Part shown: in pieces, positions 1-7,710 of the stretch
How positions within the stretch are numbered: the stretch's first letter is position 1
Layout of the letters: the number at the start of each line of letters is the position of its first letter
Assembly (NCBI GenBank): GCA_018434245.1
Contig: JAHDPQ010000050.1
Location: forward strand, 1-40,945
DNA: 40,945 nucleotides
DNA from: Oscillospiraceae bacterium
Lineage (GTDB): Bacteria; Bacillota; Clostridia; Oscillospirales; Ruminococcaceae
Direction: 5' to 3'
Translations under genes and position numbers: made by a program
The notes under the pieces: model-generated
Told to the model about the DNA's origin: nothing
The model's input: only the letters and a program-made list of their open reading frames with translations
Database searches by the model: none

Positions 1-66
1 CAGGGAATGAAAGACGACGCCGTACTCGTATTTGTCCATTTCAAGGACTCTTGTTTCATCCTGCAT
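1..66 (-). CDS. Unidentified protein, N-terminal 22 codons (cut by window edge)
   Basis: An ATG at 66 follows a strong Shine-Dalgarno AAGGAGG (about 74-80) placed 7 nt upstream, and the frame stays open to position 1, giving a peptide that begins MQDETRVLEMDKYEYGVVF. It starts 12 nt after the stop of the ArdC-like gene, so it continues the same operon. Too little is visible to assign a family; the gene continues outside the window. Confidence 0.6.
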   Translation of the reverse strand, partial: MQDETRVLEMDKYEYGVVFHSL

Positions 67-78
67 AGGGGACCCTCC

Positions 79-981
79 TTATCTTTCATGGCCCTGCTGC
101 CGTGGTGATTTGCCTTGCTCCAGCACCTTTGCCATGCGGGCGGATATATCCGCCGCCGTATCCCGGATGGCTGACAGTTCGCCCCGGATGTCCTGCGCCT
201 CCATACCGGCAAAGGTGTCCGGCAGGCGGGAGAAGTCGTAGCCCTTGGTGTCGATGCCGTTTTTTCTGCACAGCATATACGACACGCAGTAAGCCCGGAA
301 GGCGTTGGCGCTGCGATCATATGCGGGATCGCCATTCGCGTATTCCGCATGGGCCAGCTCCACGGCAACGCTGCGGAAAATGTCCGTGCCGTCCATGCCC
401 TTGCGTACAAAAATGATACTCTTCTGCGGGTCCAACAGTGCGCCCTGTCCGGCCTGCTCCATATTTTCCGCTGCCTGTACGGTGGCGGGTGCGCCCGTGA
501 TGAGAGCTTTTATCAGCACGCGCTCATCCCGGCTCACCTGGGGCTGCATTCGGGTGCGCACCGTGGTCTGCGTGATGTCAAACACCTTCTTGGGGTTATA
601 CGATACGCCGATGGAACCGTCCTCGCGGGTGTATTCGTCGCCCGGCTCCAGAATGACGATGCCCTTCTGATTCTTTTTCACATAGCCGCCCTGGTCTTTC
701 CAGTAATCGAAATCCCCGATTTTCTGCGCGTCGGGCTTCTGCGCCGCGATGAGCAGGGCATTACCCACGGAATAACGGTCGAAGCGGCTCTGCACGTCCA
801 GATAGGTCTGGAAGGCCGCGCCGTCTCGCACGACATCCTCGGCGGTACGGTCGATCAGCTCGTAGGCGCTGCTGCGCTCAGCCTGCTTTTTCGCCGCCCA
901 TGCCTCCTTGTCAAAGGCGTCCGGCTGATATGCGGATTCCTGCGCTTTAGGCGCATCAAAAATATCGTCAAAGTTACTCAT
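79..981 (-). CDS. ArdC-like antirestriction/ssDNA-binding protein with degenerate peptidase motif
   Basis: 300 aa. Residues about 40-115 match the ArdC N-terminal domain pattern: NALLIAAQKPDA (74-85) followed by WKDQGGYVKK and KGIVILEP (to about 113). ArdC-family proteins bind single-stranded DNA and protect incoming conjugative DNA in the recipient. The C-terminal half keeps the outline of the ArdC metallopeptidase domain, but the HExxH-like site reads VAVELAHAE (205-213), so the first zinc-binding His is absent and proteolysis is doubtful. SD GAGAGGT lies about 8 nt before the ATG. It starts 7 nt after pcfB, so the two are co-transcribed. The protein ends ..GHER, the Glu-Arg terminus shared by twelve element proteins. 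Family assignment is from motif recognition; loss of activity is inference. Confidence 0.7.
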   Translation of the reverse strand: MSNFDDIFDAPKAQESAYQPDAFDKEAWAAKKQAERSSAYELIDRTAEDVVRDGAAFQTYLDVQSRFDRYSVGNALLIAAQKPDAQKIGDFDYWKDQGGYVKKNQKGIVILEPGDEYTREDGSIGVSYNPKKVFDITQTTVRTRMQPQVSRDERVLIKALITGAPATVQAAENMEQAGQGALLDPQKSIIFVRKGMDGTDIFRSVAVELAHAEYANGDPAYDRSANAFRAYCVSYMLCRKNGIDTKGYDFSRLPDTFAGMEAQDIRGELSAIRDTAADISARMAKVLEQGKSPRQQGHER

Positions 982-988
982 GAAAAAA

Positions 989-1801
989 TTACCTCTCTTT
1001 CGATTTTTTCTGTTTCCTGGGCCTTTGCTGCGGCTGCTTGTGCTGCGCGGGCTTATTCTGTTTGGTCTTGGACTCGCGCTGAGGTTCCTCGCGCCTTGGG
1101 GCCTCCGCCTCCTGCTGCTTCGCCGCCTTGATCTGCTTCAATTCCTCACGCACGGATGGGCGCAGGGAGGACGCTTTTTCGGGCGGCTTAGTAGTACCCT
1201 CGGCGGAGTTCCTTGGCTTCTCTGAGATAGGCTCGGACGGAAGGGATTTTTCCGTCTTCGCCGCCGTGGGGTTTTCAGGCTGTGCCTGCTCCTTCTGCAA
1301 GGGCCTTTCAAACAGCTCATCCACCACTTTGTCTGTGGCGTCCCTGTCCGGCACGGCCTTCTCCGGCTCTGCCGGGGCTTTTTCCGCTCTGGATTTTTCG
1401 ATGTCGGCGCGCACCGTCGCGGTGTTGACAACCGCAAAATTGAAGCGCTCAACAATATCGTTGATTCTTCTGGCATCCTCGACACGCACCATGACCGGCG
1501 TGATGCCGTCCGGGCTGCCCTTGGGGTCGCGCATGACGCAATAGAGAATACCGTACTGTTTGGCCTTCTCCACAAACATCTGCATGTCGCTGTTTTTGAC
1601 GTTGAAAACATCCAGCTCCTTACCGCTTCTGAGCATGGTTTCCAGCCGCGCTCGGCCCTTTGTCTTTTTCTGCTGGCTTAGAATGGTATACAGCAAAACC
1701 GCCAGATTTTTAGCACCCGCGCCAGCCAGCCGTATGGCAACCTCCGCGCCATCCAGCGTCATTCTAAAGACCTGTTCTGCCGCCTCGCCTGAATGGTTCA
1801 T
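989..1801 (-). CDS. PcfB family (DUF3801) conjugation accessory protein
   Basis: 270 aa from the ATG at 1801, chosen because AAGGAGGA lies 8 nt upstream; an upstream in-frame ATG at 1837 has no such site. The N-terminal 140 residues (starting MNHSGEAAEQVFRM) match PcfB/DUF3801, an accessory protein that works with the relaxase and coupling protein at the relaxosome of Gram-positive conjugative elements. The C-terminal 120 residues are low-complexity and rich in Lys, Glu, Pro and Arg, typical of a disordered basic tail. It overlaps the relaxase gene by 38 nt, indicating translational coupling. It ends KKSKER. In related elements the VirD4 gene usually follows pcfB; here an ArdC-like gene follows instead. 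Confidence 0.88.
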   Translation of the reverse strand: MNHSGEAAEQVFRMTLDGAEVAIRLAGAGAKNLAVLLYTILSQQKKTKGRARLETMLRSGKELDVFNVKNSDMQMFVEKAKQYGILYCVMRDPKGSPDGITPVMVRVEDARRINDIVERFNFAVVNTATVRADIEKSRAEKAPAEPEKAVPDRDATDKVVDELFERPLQKEQAQPENPTAAKTEKSLPSEPISEKPRNSAEGTTKPPEKASSLRPSVREELKQIKAAKQQEAEAPRREEPQRESKTKQNKPAQHKQPQQRPRKQKKSKER

Positions 1802-3197
1802 GGCTTTTTTCCTCCTTTTCTTGTTTTTCGTCCTCACGGACTACATTGAGCTTTTCGGCCATTATTTCCGAACGCCCGGCAATGCCGTCACATAGCTTCA
1901 CCTCCCCGCGCAGCTTGGATAGCTCTTTGGTGATTGCGGAAATGTCCGCTTTCAGTATGGCAAGCGGTTGCTCGTCCCCGGCGCTGCGCAGCCTGTTTTT
2001 CAGCCGCTTGCGGTCGGCGGCAAGCGTTTCCATCTTTTTTTGCAGACCTTCCTTATATGAAGAAAGCTGCTCTGCGGTATCAATGCGATTCCGCGCAAGC
2101 AGCCTTGCTTCCTGAGAAATGGTTCTCATTTTTCGGATATCCTCTCGCAGAAGGAAATGCATGTTCTGAGGGGACGCCCGGCCCTTGGGAAGAATACCGA
2201 GCTTATAACAGTAGTGCAGGTACAGGCCCCGCAGGCCACCGATGCGCCCAGCTTTTTTTATATCACCCTTAAAGCGGTACGCGGTAACGGTTTGCTTGGG
2301 CGGTGAAGCCTTGGACCTTGGTCGGGTCCCGGCAGAGAGGATACGGCGGCAAATAGCGTCCAGCGTGTACTCCTCGCCAAAATTGCGGGCAAGCCGGAAA
2401 AACCGATCCTTGCCCGGCGGCCGCACGGAAATATCCTTGCCCAGCTTGATCTCATATCCCATGCTGTGCAGATTATGAAAGAACTGCCGGTCGGTCATGG
2501 CTTCGCGGATGGCCCGGTCCACGTCCTTTTTGATGAGGTCGCGCCAAGTGGGTTTGCCTTGCTTATCGGCACGCCACTCGCCGTACTGCTTTGACTTGCC
2601 GCGCCTGGGGTTTTCAACGACCGAAAGCCCGTATTCCTGGCACAGCCTATCCGAAGCTTTACGCATTTCCATATAGGTGTCCGTACAGTCGTTGTAGCGG
2701 TAGCCGTCCGCGAACGATACGGAGTTGAGCACAAAATGGTTGTGGATATGGTTTTCCTTGTCCAGATGGGTGGCGACAATGACCTGAAACCGTTCGCCCC
2801 AAAGCTCTTTTGCCAGACGGATGCCGATTTCATGGGCGGCGTCCGGCGTCGCTTCGCCGGGGGCAAAGGACTGGTAGCCGTGAAAGGCCACAATACCGTC
2901 CTCCTTGCCGTACCGTTTTTTCACCGCCATCATTTCCTCCCGCGCCGTGGCGGGAAAGCAGTTGACGCCCGTCACATAGCGGGACAGAGAGGATACGTCG
3001 TTTTCCAGCCCTGCGCTTTTTTGCACCTTTTTGTTCTGTACGGCGTATTCGATCACATCGGCTAGCCCCTGGGCCTCCTTGTCCGTCATGTCCTGCTTCT
3101 GATAGAAAGCGGGGTTTTCAGTTTTGTCGGGATTTTCAACATAAATGACAACCTTGCCCAGCCAGCCGCGCACGTCCCATATGGCCGTCGTAGCCAC
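1764..3197 (-). CDS. Relaxase/mobilization nuclease, MOBP-type
   Basis: 477 aa; GTG start at 3197 with GAGGAGGAAT just upstream, overlapping the mobC stop by 1 nt. It nicks the element at oriT and pilots the strand into the recipient. The relaxase domain occupies about residues 1-260. The metal-binding histidine motif is HLDKENHIHNH (144-154), the pattern of the pfam03432 group, and Tyr19 in the N-terminal VVIYVENPDKT segment is the likely catalytic tyrosine. The remainder (about 300-460) is basic and predicted to form helices and coiled coil. The order mobC-relaxase-pcfB is typical of Tn1549-like ICEs. The C-terminus (GRTGL) lacks the Glu-Arg ending seen in its neighbours. Confidence 0.93.
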   Translation of the reverse strand: MATTAIWDVRGWLGKVVIYVENPDKTENPAFYQKQDMTDKEAQGLADVIEYAVQNKKVQKSAGLENDVSSLSRYVTGVNCFPATAREEMMAVKKRYGKEDGIVAFHGYQSFAPGEATPDAAHEIGIRLAKELWGERFQVIVATHLDKENHIHNHFVLNSVSFADGYRYNDCTDTYMEMRKASDRLCQEYGLSVVENPRRGKSKQYGEWRADKQGKPTWRDLIKKDVDRAIREAMTDRQFFHNLHSMGYEIKLGKDISVRPPGKDRFFRLARNFGEEYTLDAICRRILSAGTRPRSKASPPKQTVTAYRFKGDIKKAGRIGGLRGLYLHYCYKLGILPKGRASPQNMHFLLREDIRKMRTISQEARLLARNRIDTAEQLSSYKEGLQKKMETLAADRKRLKNRLRSAGDEQPLAILKADISAITKELSKLRGEVKLCDGIAGRSEIMAEKLNVVREDEKQEKEEKSHEPFRRGGRTGL

Positions 3198-3526
3198 TAT
3201 TCATTCCTCCTCGGAAGCAATACGGCATTGGTGATCGTCCTCACAGCCTCCTTGAACAGACGCATGTTTTCGTCGTACCGCTGCACGTCCATGACGTCCA
3301 GCACATGGGCCTTCTGCGCGATCTGGTTCAAATTGTTGCCGATGGCATGCAACTCCTTCATCATGGAGAAGTAGTCGGGCGAAGGCGCATCCTGGGGCAC
3401 CACACCGTTTATCAGATGACGGAGGTAGGCTTCACGGGATAAGCCGGATTTCTTCACCAGCTTATCCAAAGCCTGCGCTTCCTTTTTATTTAGCCAGAAC
3501 TGGATATGAACATTTCGATTTCTCAT
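3197..3526 (-). CDS. mobC: MobC-family relaxosome protein
   Basis: 109 aa from the ATG at 3526, preceded by AAGAAGG about 11 nt upstream; an upstream TTG (3550) would lengthen it by 8 residues but has no site. The N-terminal segment (RNVHIQFWLNKKEAQALD) is ribbon-helix-helix-like, and GNNLNQIAQKAH is the signature of bacterial MobC proteins. MobC binds oriT and helps the relaxase reach the nick site. It lies between three consecutive dyads (3558-3621, candidate oriT) and the relaxase gene, with which it shares one base. Confidence 0.9.
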   Translation of the reverse strand: MRNRNVHIQFWLNKKEAQALDKLVKKSGLSREAYLRHLINGVVPQDAPSPDYFSMMKELHAIGNNLNQIAQKAHVLDVMDVQRYDENMRLFKEAVRTITNAVLLPRRNE

Positions 3527-3557
3527 TATGGGCAGCACCTTCTTTCTCAAAAGGGTT

Positions 3558-3621
3558 TCAGGGAATTCCCTGACAAGCGCGCCGCCCTTTCGGGACGGCG
3601 TGGGGTTTGTGGTATCACAAA
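3558..3621. other. Candidate oriT: three consecutive inverted repeats upstream of mobC
   Basis: The 170 bp between mobC and the DpnD/PcfM gene have no coding potential. They hold, in order, a perfect 16-bp palindrome TCAGGGAATTCCCTGA (3558-3573), a GC-rich stem-loop (about 3580-3601, arms CGCCG-CCC and GGGACGGCG with one bulged base) and a perfect 6-bp hairpin TTTGTG-GTAT-CACAAA (3606-3621). Dyads next to the MobC-relaxase genes are the usual layout of a MOBP oriT. The exact nick site is not identifiable by eye. Confidence 0.55.
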
Positions 3622-3696
3622 TCCAGTGCTTGCTGGTAGTAGTGAATTGCTCTTTGCTCCCCGCGCAAAGATGAGGTCAACCGGCCGAAAAAGAAA

Positions 3697-3891
3697 TCAG
3701 CGTTCATGGTCGCGGCTTTTCTGCTGGAGCCGGGCCTCAAAGGACACGCCCTGAAAATGCTCGGCATCGAGAATATACGCTGAATTACGCCAGTTGTCCG
3801 ATGCGATCTGCTCGGCGTGGAAGCGATCCAGCGCTTCAATCTCCACGGTCGTTTGCAGGGTTTCCGTGATGGTCACGTCGTACTTTGCCAT
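3697..3891 (-). CDS. DpnD/PcfM family small protein
   Basis: 64 aa from the ATG at 3891, chosen for AGAGGTG 8 nt upstream; an upstream in-frame ATG at 3942 lies inside a terminator hairpin. The start MAKYDVTITETLQTTVEIEA, followed by an alternating YILDAEHFQGVSFEA C-terminal strand, matches the DpnD/PcfM family found in conjugative plasmids and ICEs. The biochemical role of the family is not established. It lies just upstream of the candidate oriT and mobC. It ends RDHER, one of the clearest cases of the shared (R/K)DxER terminus, although no gene start follows closely. Confidence 0.8.
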   Translation of the reverse strand: MAKYDVTITETLQTTVEIEALDRFHAEQIASDNWRNSAYILDAEHFQGVSFEARLQQKSRDHER

Positions 3892-3921
3892 GTGTGTTTC
3901 ACCTCTTTCACAAATTTTGGG

Positions 3922-3957
3922 GATAAAAATAGGGCATCCCATAAAGGAACACCCTAT
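3922..3957 (-). terminator. Rho-independent terminator after the 56-aa gene
   Basis: On the - strand an ATAGGG...CCCTAT stem with G-U pairs inside is followed by a T-run (complement of 3924-3929). It separates the primase/56-aa transcription unit from the DpnD/PcfM and mobilization genes. Confidence 0.7.
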
Positions 3958-3981
3958 GTAATGAGGTTTTAGAATTCGTTT

Positions 3982-4152
3982 TTATGTGTCTGTATCATCA
4001 GCCTGCTCTGTTTTGACCTCCCGAAGCTGCGTAACCTGCGTCGGGTTTTCCGCATATTCATCCTCGCCCTGCTGCTGCGCTGCAAGGAGGATATTTATGG
4101 AATCCGATACCTTGGCGGTAAGCGCAAAGTACATTTTTTTATAGTCCGGCAT
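3982..4152 (-). CDS. Small ICE hypothetical protein (56 aa)
   Basis: The start at 4152 is set by GGGAGGT 7 nt upstream; the frame upstream of it overlaps the primase gene and lacks a site. The protein begins MPDYKKMYFALTAKVSDSI. Similar 55-70 aa proteins beginning with DYKKMYF are common in ICEs and phages of Firmicutes, but I know of no function. It is predicted helical in the first half, with an acidic polar tail (TEQADDTDT). It lies directly after the primase-like gene, 95 nt downstream. Confidence 0.7.
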   Translation of the reverse strand: MPDYKKMYFALTAKVSDSINILLAAQQQGEDEYAENPTQVTQLREVKTEQADDTDT

Positions 4153-4247
4153 TGTATGACCTCCCTCAGTATGTATAAGCGGCCTGTGGGTAACAAGCCG
4201 CTTACAGCATATCTGAGCGGAGGATGGAAGTCCAATGTGCAAAATCG

Positions 4248-5234
4248 CTATCGTGCTTTTTCCTTTGCTACAGCGATGGCGCTCTCCGGCAAATGGAGCT
4301 TCCGGCAAAGATAGGCGTTGATATCCTTACAGGCGGGCGGCGGGCGATCTGTGGCCTCATATTCCTTGGGCAGCACTGTCATTATGGCCTTGGTCGCCAT
4401 ACGCCCTGCATAGTCGTTGTCCAGATGCAGCAGCACGTTTTTCACCTGCGGGTTATCCTCTAAAAATCGCGTCAGCGCGGCGGGAACTTTGCTTTTTGAA
4501 ATATCCTTCTGCGGCTGGTAGACTCCAGCCAGGGAAAGCAGGTTTTCCGTAGAATAGTCTTTGCCGCTCATTTTCATAAGAGTGGCATACGAAAGCAAAT
4601 CCACGGCGCTTTCAAACAGATGGACGGAATCGCTCGGCTCCAATGTCGGCAGCGCAAACGAGTAATGTTTGTCGCTGCCTGTGGCTTCGCCCTTGAAAAC
4701 ACCGTTGATTCCGCGCAGCGCGGCGTATTTCTGATGTTCCTGCGCATCAAATCCCACAAACACGGCATTGATATACACATTGCCACCGGGTTCCGGCTCG
4801 TTGTGGTTCTCGTAAATACGTCCAGCCGCGATGCAGGTCTGGATGAGTGCTTGGTCGATGCCACGACGCAGCAGATAGCGTTCCACCTCATCCGTATGGG
4901 GATACGGTTCGGGTAGGAGCAGGGCTTTCGGTCCTTGCTTCTGTTGGGGTACAAAAACAGGCGGTATGCTTGCCGCTCGTCCCATGATCTGTTCCACTGC
5001 GTCCGTAAAGGAAAGCTCCCGCACCTTAACCAGATAGTCGAGAGCCGATCTGCCGCCGATACCCCGGCTCCACCAAAACCATTTGCCGTTGGAGATTTTC
5101 AGGCTGTCATGGCTGCGCGTGCAGTAGGTGTTGCCGGAGAAATGTACCAGCTCATGTGGCTCATAATTCTGGAGGTAGGTCAGAAGATCCATCTGTTTGG
5201 CTTCTAAGATCACCTCCGGGTCGATATATGGCAT
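4248..5234 (-). CDS. DUF3991/TOPRIM domain DNA primase-like protein
   Basis: 328 aa; GGAGGTG 5 nt before the ATG. Residues about 25-75 form a primase-type N-terminal domain (HFSGNTYCTRSHDSLKIS, then FWWSRGIGGRSALDYLVKV), but only partial Cys/His zinc ligands remain (C38, H42). A TOPRIM domain follows: acidic HLFESAVDLLSYA (E208) and LHLDNDYAG (D272, D274), then a CKDINAYL motif (303-309). Such primases synthesize RNA primers on incoming or replicating ICE DNA. The gene follows a terminator-like hairpin after the hipBA gene and precedes the 56-aa gene. Whether the TOPRIM domain alone or the N-terminal domain is active cannot be told from sequence. Confidence 0.85.
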   Translation of the reverse strand: MPYIDPEVILEAKQMDLLTYLQNYEPHELVHFSGNTYCTRSHDSLKISNGKWFWWSRGIGGRSALDYLVKVRELSFTDAVEQIMGRAASIPPVFVPQQKQGPKALLLPEPYPHTDEVERYLLRRGIDQALIQTCIAAGRIYENHNEPEPGGNVYINAVFVGFDAQEHQKYAALRGINGVFKGEATGSDKHYSFALPTLEPSDSVHLFESAVDLLSYATLMKMSGKDYSTENLLSLAGVYQPQKDISKSKVPAALTRFLEDNPQVKNVLLHLDNDYAGRMATKAIMTVLPKEYEATDRPPPACKDINAYLCRKLHLPESAIAVAKEKAR

Positions 5235-5253
5235 CTTTTCACCTCCGGGAATA

Positions 5254-5283
5254 GAAAAAGCCGCCCGAATGAGCCGGACGGCA
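5254..5283 (-). terminator. Terminator after the HipB-HipA gene
   Basis: On the - strand GCCGTCCG and CGGGCGGC form an 8-bp stem with one G-U pair, followed by TTTTT (5255-5259). It lies between the hipBA-type gene stop (5317) and the primase start (5234). No promoter is visible between the hairpin and the primase, so it may act as an attenuator rather than a full stop. Confidence 0.75.
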
Positions 5284-5316
5284 TAAGCGCGGGGGATATT
5301 CAGTTTTCCTGGGTAT

Positions 5317-6732
5317 TTACCGCTCCACGGACGGCGTATCCTTCTGCCGTGAAAGCCCTAAGAGCTGCCTCACACGGCGTTGCGTATGCTTCTCAATGGC
5401 CTCCAGCCGTTCCTCTGGCCAGTTGATAGAGGGATGCCGGGTAAATTTGAACCCGATCAAACGACGAAGCTGCTGCGCCTGCGCCTTGCCCATGACCTCG
5501 GTACAAATACGCTCAAAGGAAATATCCCCATACGCGGGAAAACGCGTTTTCGAGTATTCGTCCAGATGGGCAATATCATCCCTCATGGCATAATTGAACA
5601 GCGAAAGCCCATTGTCGAAGATGGGAGCCGGAGCGATAATCGCCCCGGAGTGGTTATCCCGTAATACGCCGAAGTTGCCGAAATGCCGGTCCTCGTTGTA
5701 GATCACGGCATCAAAGACCAGCATGCTGTGAACGGCTTCCAGAAAATCCTCGCCCAATTCGGCGCAGTAGTCAAGGCAAGCCTGCAAACCGCCGGTGCGC
5801 ACCAGCCGCCCGATAGGGATAAAGGCGGTGTCGATATCCGTAAACAGTCTGCATTTGGACGCCAGAATACTTTTCCAACGTTCCAAATCATAAACGACGG
5901 CTTTTAGGCCCATGGCTTGGGCGATCTGGCAGGCGTAAAACTCGCTGTACGGCTCGTTACCGGTGTTGGCCGCGCCGCTGGTGCCGCCTTTATACAAATA
6001 GATTTCGCCGTTCTCCAGCCGGTGCCACGCCTTGGGCAGCATACCGCCCGTGGTCAGTTCGGGAGAAGTAGTAAAGGCCCGGTTGCTCTGCCCAATGCCC
6101 GTGTACGCGACCAGCGAAAGAATTTCCGAGAACTCGTTCTCATAGAGGTTGTATTCCGCAAACGTCCCGGCAAAGCCCTTGGGAACCACCCAAAAGCTGT
6201 CGTTGAGGGACAGGCCCTTGCATACGTCGATGATGCCCTTGGTGTTTCCCACCGAAAGCCCCAGCGTCTTTAGTATTTCTTCCACAAAGGCGCGGTTTTT
6301 CGGGATCACCCGATGCCGCAGCCAGCTTAATATCCCTTCGTCGGTTAGCTGTAAATCCAGAGGCAGCAAATGCTTTTGTTCATTCGGCACGGTCGAAATT
6401 TCCGCCGTCAGGCTGACGCCCTTCTCCTCCAGCTTAAATTCCAACAAAGGCGTATCATACAATCGAAGCTCATAGAGGTTTTCCATGGTAGCCGTGTCCT
6501 CCTTTTCCTTTGGAACCAAATCCAATTCCATATGCAGCGCAGCGGCGACATTCAAAAGAAAATCCAGAGAGGGATTGTGCGCGCCACTTTCCAGCCGGGA
6601 GATGTTGGAACGTTGTGTCCCAACCATTGTCGCAAGCTGCGCCTGTGTCAGCCCCCGGTCTGTCCGCGCCTGTATGATCCGCTCAATCAGGCTTTGCCGC
6701 CACTGCCTTGTCATCTCATCATAATCGGGCAT
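5317..6732 (-). CDS. Single-chain XRE (HipB-like) - HipA-like kinase protein
   Basis: 471 aa from the ATG at 6732 (GGAAGGAAG about 9 nt upstream); an upstream TTG at 6792 is excluded because it lies in the -35 box. Residues about 19-60 are an XRE helix-turn-helix (QARTDRGLTQAQLA, then QRSNISRLESG). After a linker, residues about 240-450 carry the HipA-type kinase signatures: LYKGG near 246-250, the catalytic loop NEDRHFGNFG (346-355) and the metal-binding IFDNG (371-375). HipA kinases phosphorylate tRNA synthetases or other targets and are held by HipB; here both halves are one polypeptide. It may be a toxin-antitoxin type maintenance system or a regulator of the element. It has its own promoter-operator and terminator. 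It ends SVER. Confidence 0.87.
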   Translation of the reverse strand: MPDYDEMTRQWRQSLIERIIQARTDRGLTQAQLATMVGTQRSNISRLESGAHNPSLDFLLNVAAALHMELDLVPKEKEDTATMENLYELRLYDTPLLEFKLEEKGVSLTAEISTVPNEQKHLLPLDLQLTDEGILSWLRHRVIPKNRAFVEEILKTLGLSVGNTKGIIDVCKGLSLNDSFWVVPKGFAGTFAEYNLYENEFSEILSLVAYTGIGQSNRAFTTSPELTTGGMLPKAWHRLENGEIYLYKGGTSGAANTGNEPYSEFYACQIAQAMGLKAVVYDLERWKSILASKCRLFTDIDTAFIPIGRLVRTGGLQACLDYCAELGEDFLEAVHSMLVFDAVIYNEDRHFGNFGVLRDNHSGAIIAPAPIFDNGLSLFNYAMRDDIAHLDEYSKTRFPAYGDISFERICTEVMGKAQAQQLRRLIGFKFTRHPSINWPEERLEAIEKHTQRRVRQLLGLSRQKDTPSVER

Positions 6733-6762
6733 CGCTATGCTTCCTTCCCGCAAAGTCATCCT

Positions 6763-6792
6763 TATGGTATCATATTTGTATCCATAATTCAA
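6763..6792 (-). promoter_or_regulatory. Promoter and dyad operator of the HipB-HipA gene
   Basis: On the - strand a -35 TTGAAT (6787-6792) and a -10 TACCAT (6764-6769) are 17 bp apart, with a TGA just before the -10 (extended -10). The spacer and -10 lie in an imperfect dyad with TATGG arms at its two ends (6763-6786), where the protein's own XRE domain could bind and autoregulate. The binding claim is inference. Confidence 0.55.
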
Positions 6793-6866
6793 GGAAGGTA
6801 AACGAATCCCGTTTCACAGATGTTGCAACAAGGCGAATTCCGTTTTTCAATGCGGGAGGGAATGTG

Positions 6867-7199
6867 TTATCGCTCATCGCGGATATGCTCACGCTTTTTA
6901 TGCAGTTCATCGGCATGGGATTCCACGGCGTCCCAAATGCTATCCATGTGCTCTGTAACACGGTTATCGTATTCCTTAAATAAATCGGCCAGCGGCTTGG
7001 CAGAACGCAAGAGCACCCTGGCCTGCGCATCCGAAAGATCGTTGTTTTCAAAAGACAATAAAATATCCTCGCGGATGTTGTACTCGTAGCTGTGGTTCAG
7101 GATTTCCTCCGGGGACTGTGTGAGTAGCCAATTACGGTATTTTTCCTGTTCGGAAAACATCTTTTTGTAAAGCGCCGTATTGAGTTGTTCATTGGTCAT
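6867..7199 (-). CDS. DUF3848 domain protein
   Basis: 110 aa; GGAG about 10 nt before the ATG. The protein begins MTNEQLNTALYKKMFSEQEK and is almost entirely helical and polar, matching the DUF3848 pattern (SPEEILNHSYEYNIREDIL, then LLRSAKPLADLFKEYDNR). DUF3848 proteins occur in ICEs beside YodL-type and giant helicase genes; no biochemical role is known to me. It stands alone between a terminator (7260-7294) and the divergent-free hipBA promoter region. It ends HIRDER, with Arg codon CGA and no start codon just downstream. Confidence 0.8.
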   Translation of the reverse strand: MTNEQLNTALYKKMFSEQEKYRNWLLTQSPEEILNHSYEYNIREDILLSFENNDLSDAQARVLLRSAKPLADLFKEYDNRVTEHMDSIWDAVESHADELHKKREHIRDER

Positions 7200-7259
7200 G
7201 ACATTTTTTCTCCGTTCTATATATTTTGTTGCATCATCAAAGCAGATGCGCCATATACG

Positions 7260-7294
7260 GCAAAAGGCGGCACGCTGTTCGTACCGCCTTTTGC
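7260..7294 (-). terminator. Terminator after the 110-aa gene
   Basis: A perfect 11-bp stem (GCAAAAGGCGG / CCGCCTTTTGC) with an internal T-rich right arm lies 13 nt after the stop at 7308. The symmetry allows termination on either strand, but only - strand genes are nearby. Confidence 0.7.
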
Positions 7295-7307
7295 TTCTGG
7301 ATATCCC

Positions 7308-7640
7308 TCAGATCACGCCGATTCGTTTCAGGTAGGAAAAGCAATCCGTATGGCCGCGAAAATAGATGTGCAGCCGTTCCAGATTTTCAATCTCTATCGC
7401 CAGCTTCATATACTCCACCAGCGCCGCGTGTTCCTCTGCGGTGAGGGATATTGCACCGGCACGCTCCAGCACCTGCTCAATGACAGGATGCCGTTCGCTG
7501 ATCTCAAGGCTTCGTTTGCGAAGGGAAGTATATTCTTCGTTTGCGCCGGATAAATCACGGCAGATATTGTTGTCAAACTCATTAAAATCCTGCGCGATCC
7601 GCTCCGGCAAATCGTAAAACGGACTTTTCTCCAACTCCAT
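7308..7640 (-). CDS. ICE hypothetical protein (110 aa)
   Basis: The start at 7640 is set by AAGGAGAGG about 9 nt upstream; the longer open frame lacks a site. It begins MELEKSPFYDLPERIAQDF and is rich in Glu and Leu, consistent with a helical, soluble protein. I recognise it only as a type that commonly follows the giant helicase gene in related ICEs. It is last in the long operon that starts near 19,662 and is followed by a terminator. Unlike many neighbours it ends RIGVI, not Glu-Arg. Confidence 0.7.
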   Translation of the reverse strand: MELEKSPFYDLPERIAQDFNEFDNNICRDLSGANEEYTSLRKRSLEISERHPVIEQVLERAGAISLTAEEHAALVEYMKLAIEIENLERLHIYFRGHTDCFSYLKRIGVI

Positions 7641-7710
7641 GGCACATCCTCTCCTTATTGCTTGGTACTTCCATTTTAATAGGGAAGCCCTTGCCGGGCA
7701 AACCTGCAAA

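Noticed and set aside
349-1131. 260-aa open frame on the + strand across the ArdC-like and PcfB genes
   Set aside because: It spans the junction of two well-supported - strand genes, lacks a binding site and has no family features.
7641-7710. Terminator between the giant gene and the 110-aa gene
   Set aside because: Only a short GCCC/GGGC hairpin without T-run is present; the 110-aa gene is probably in the same transcript.
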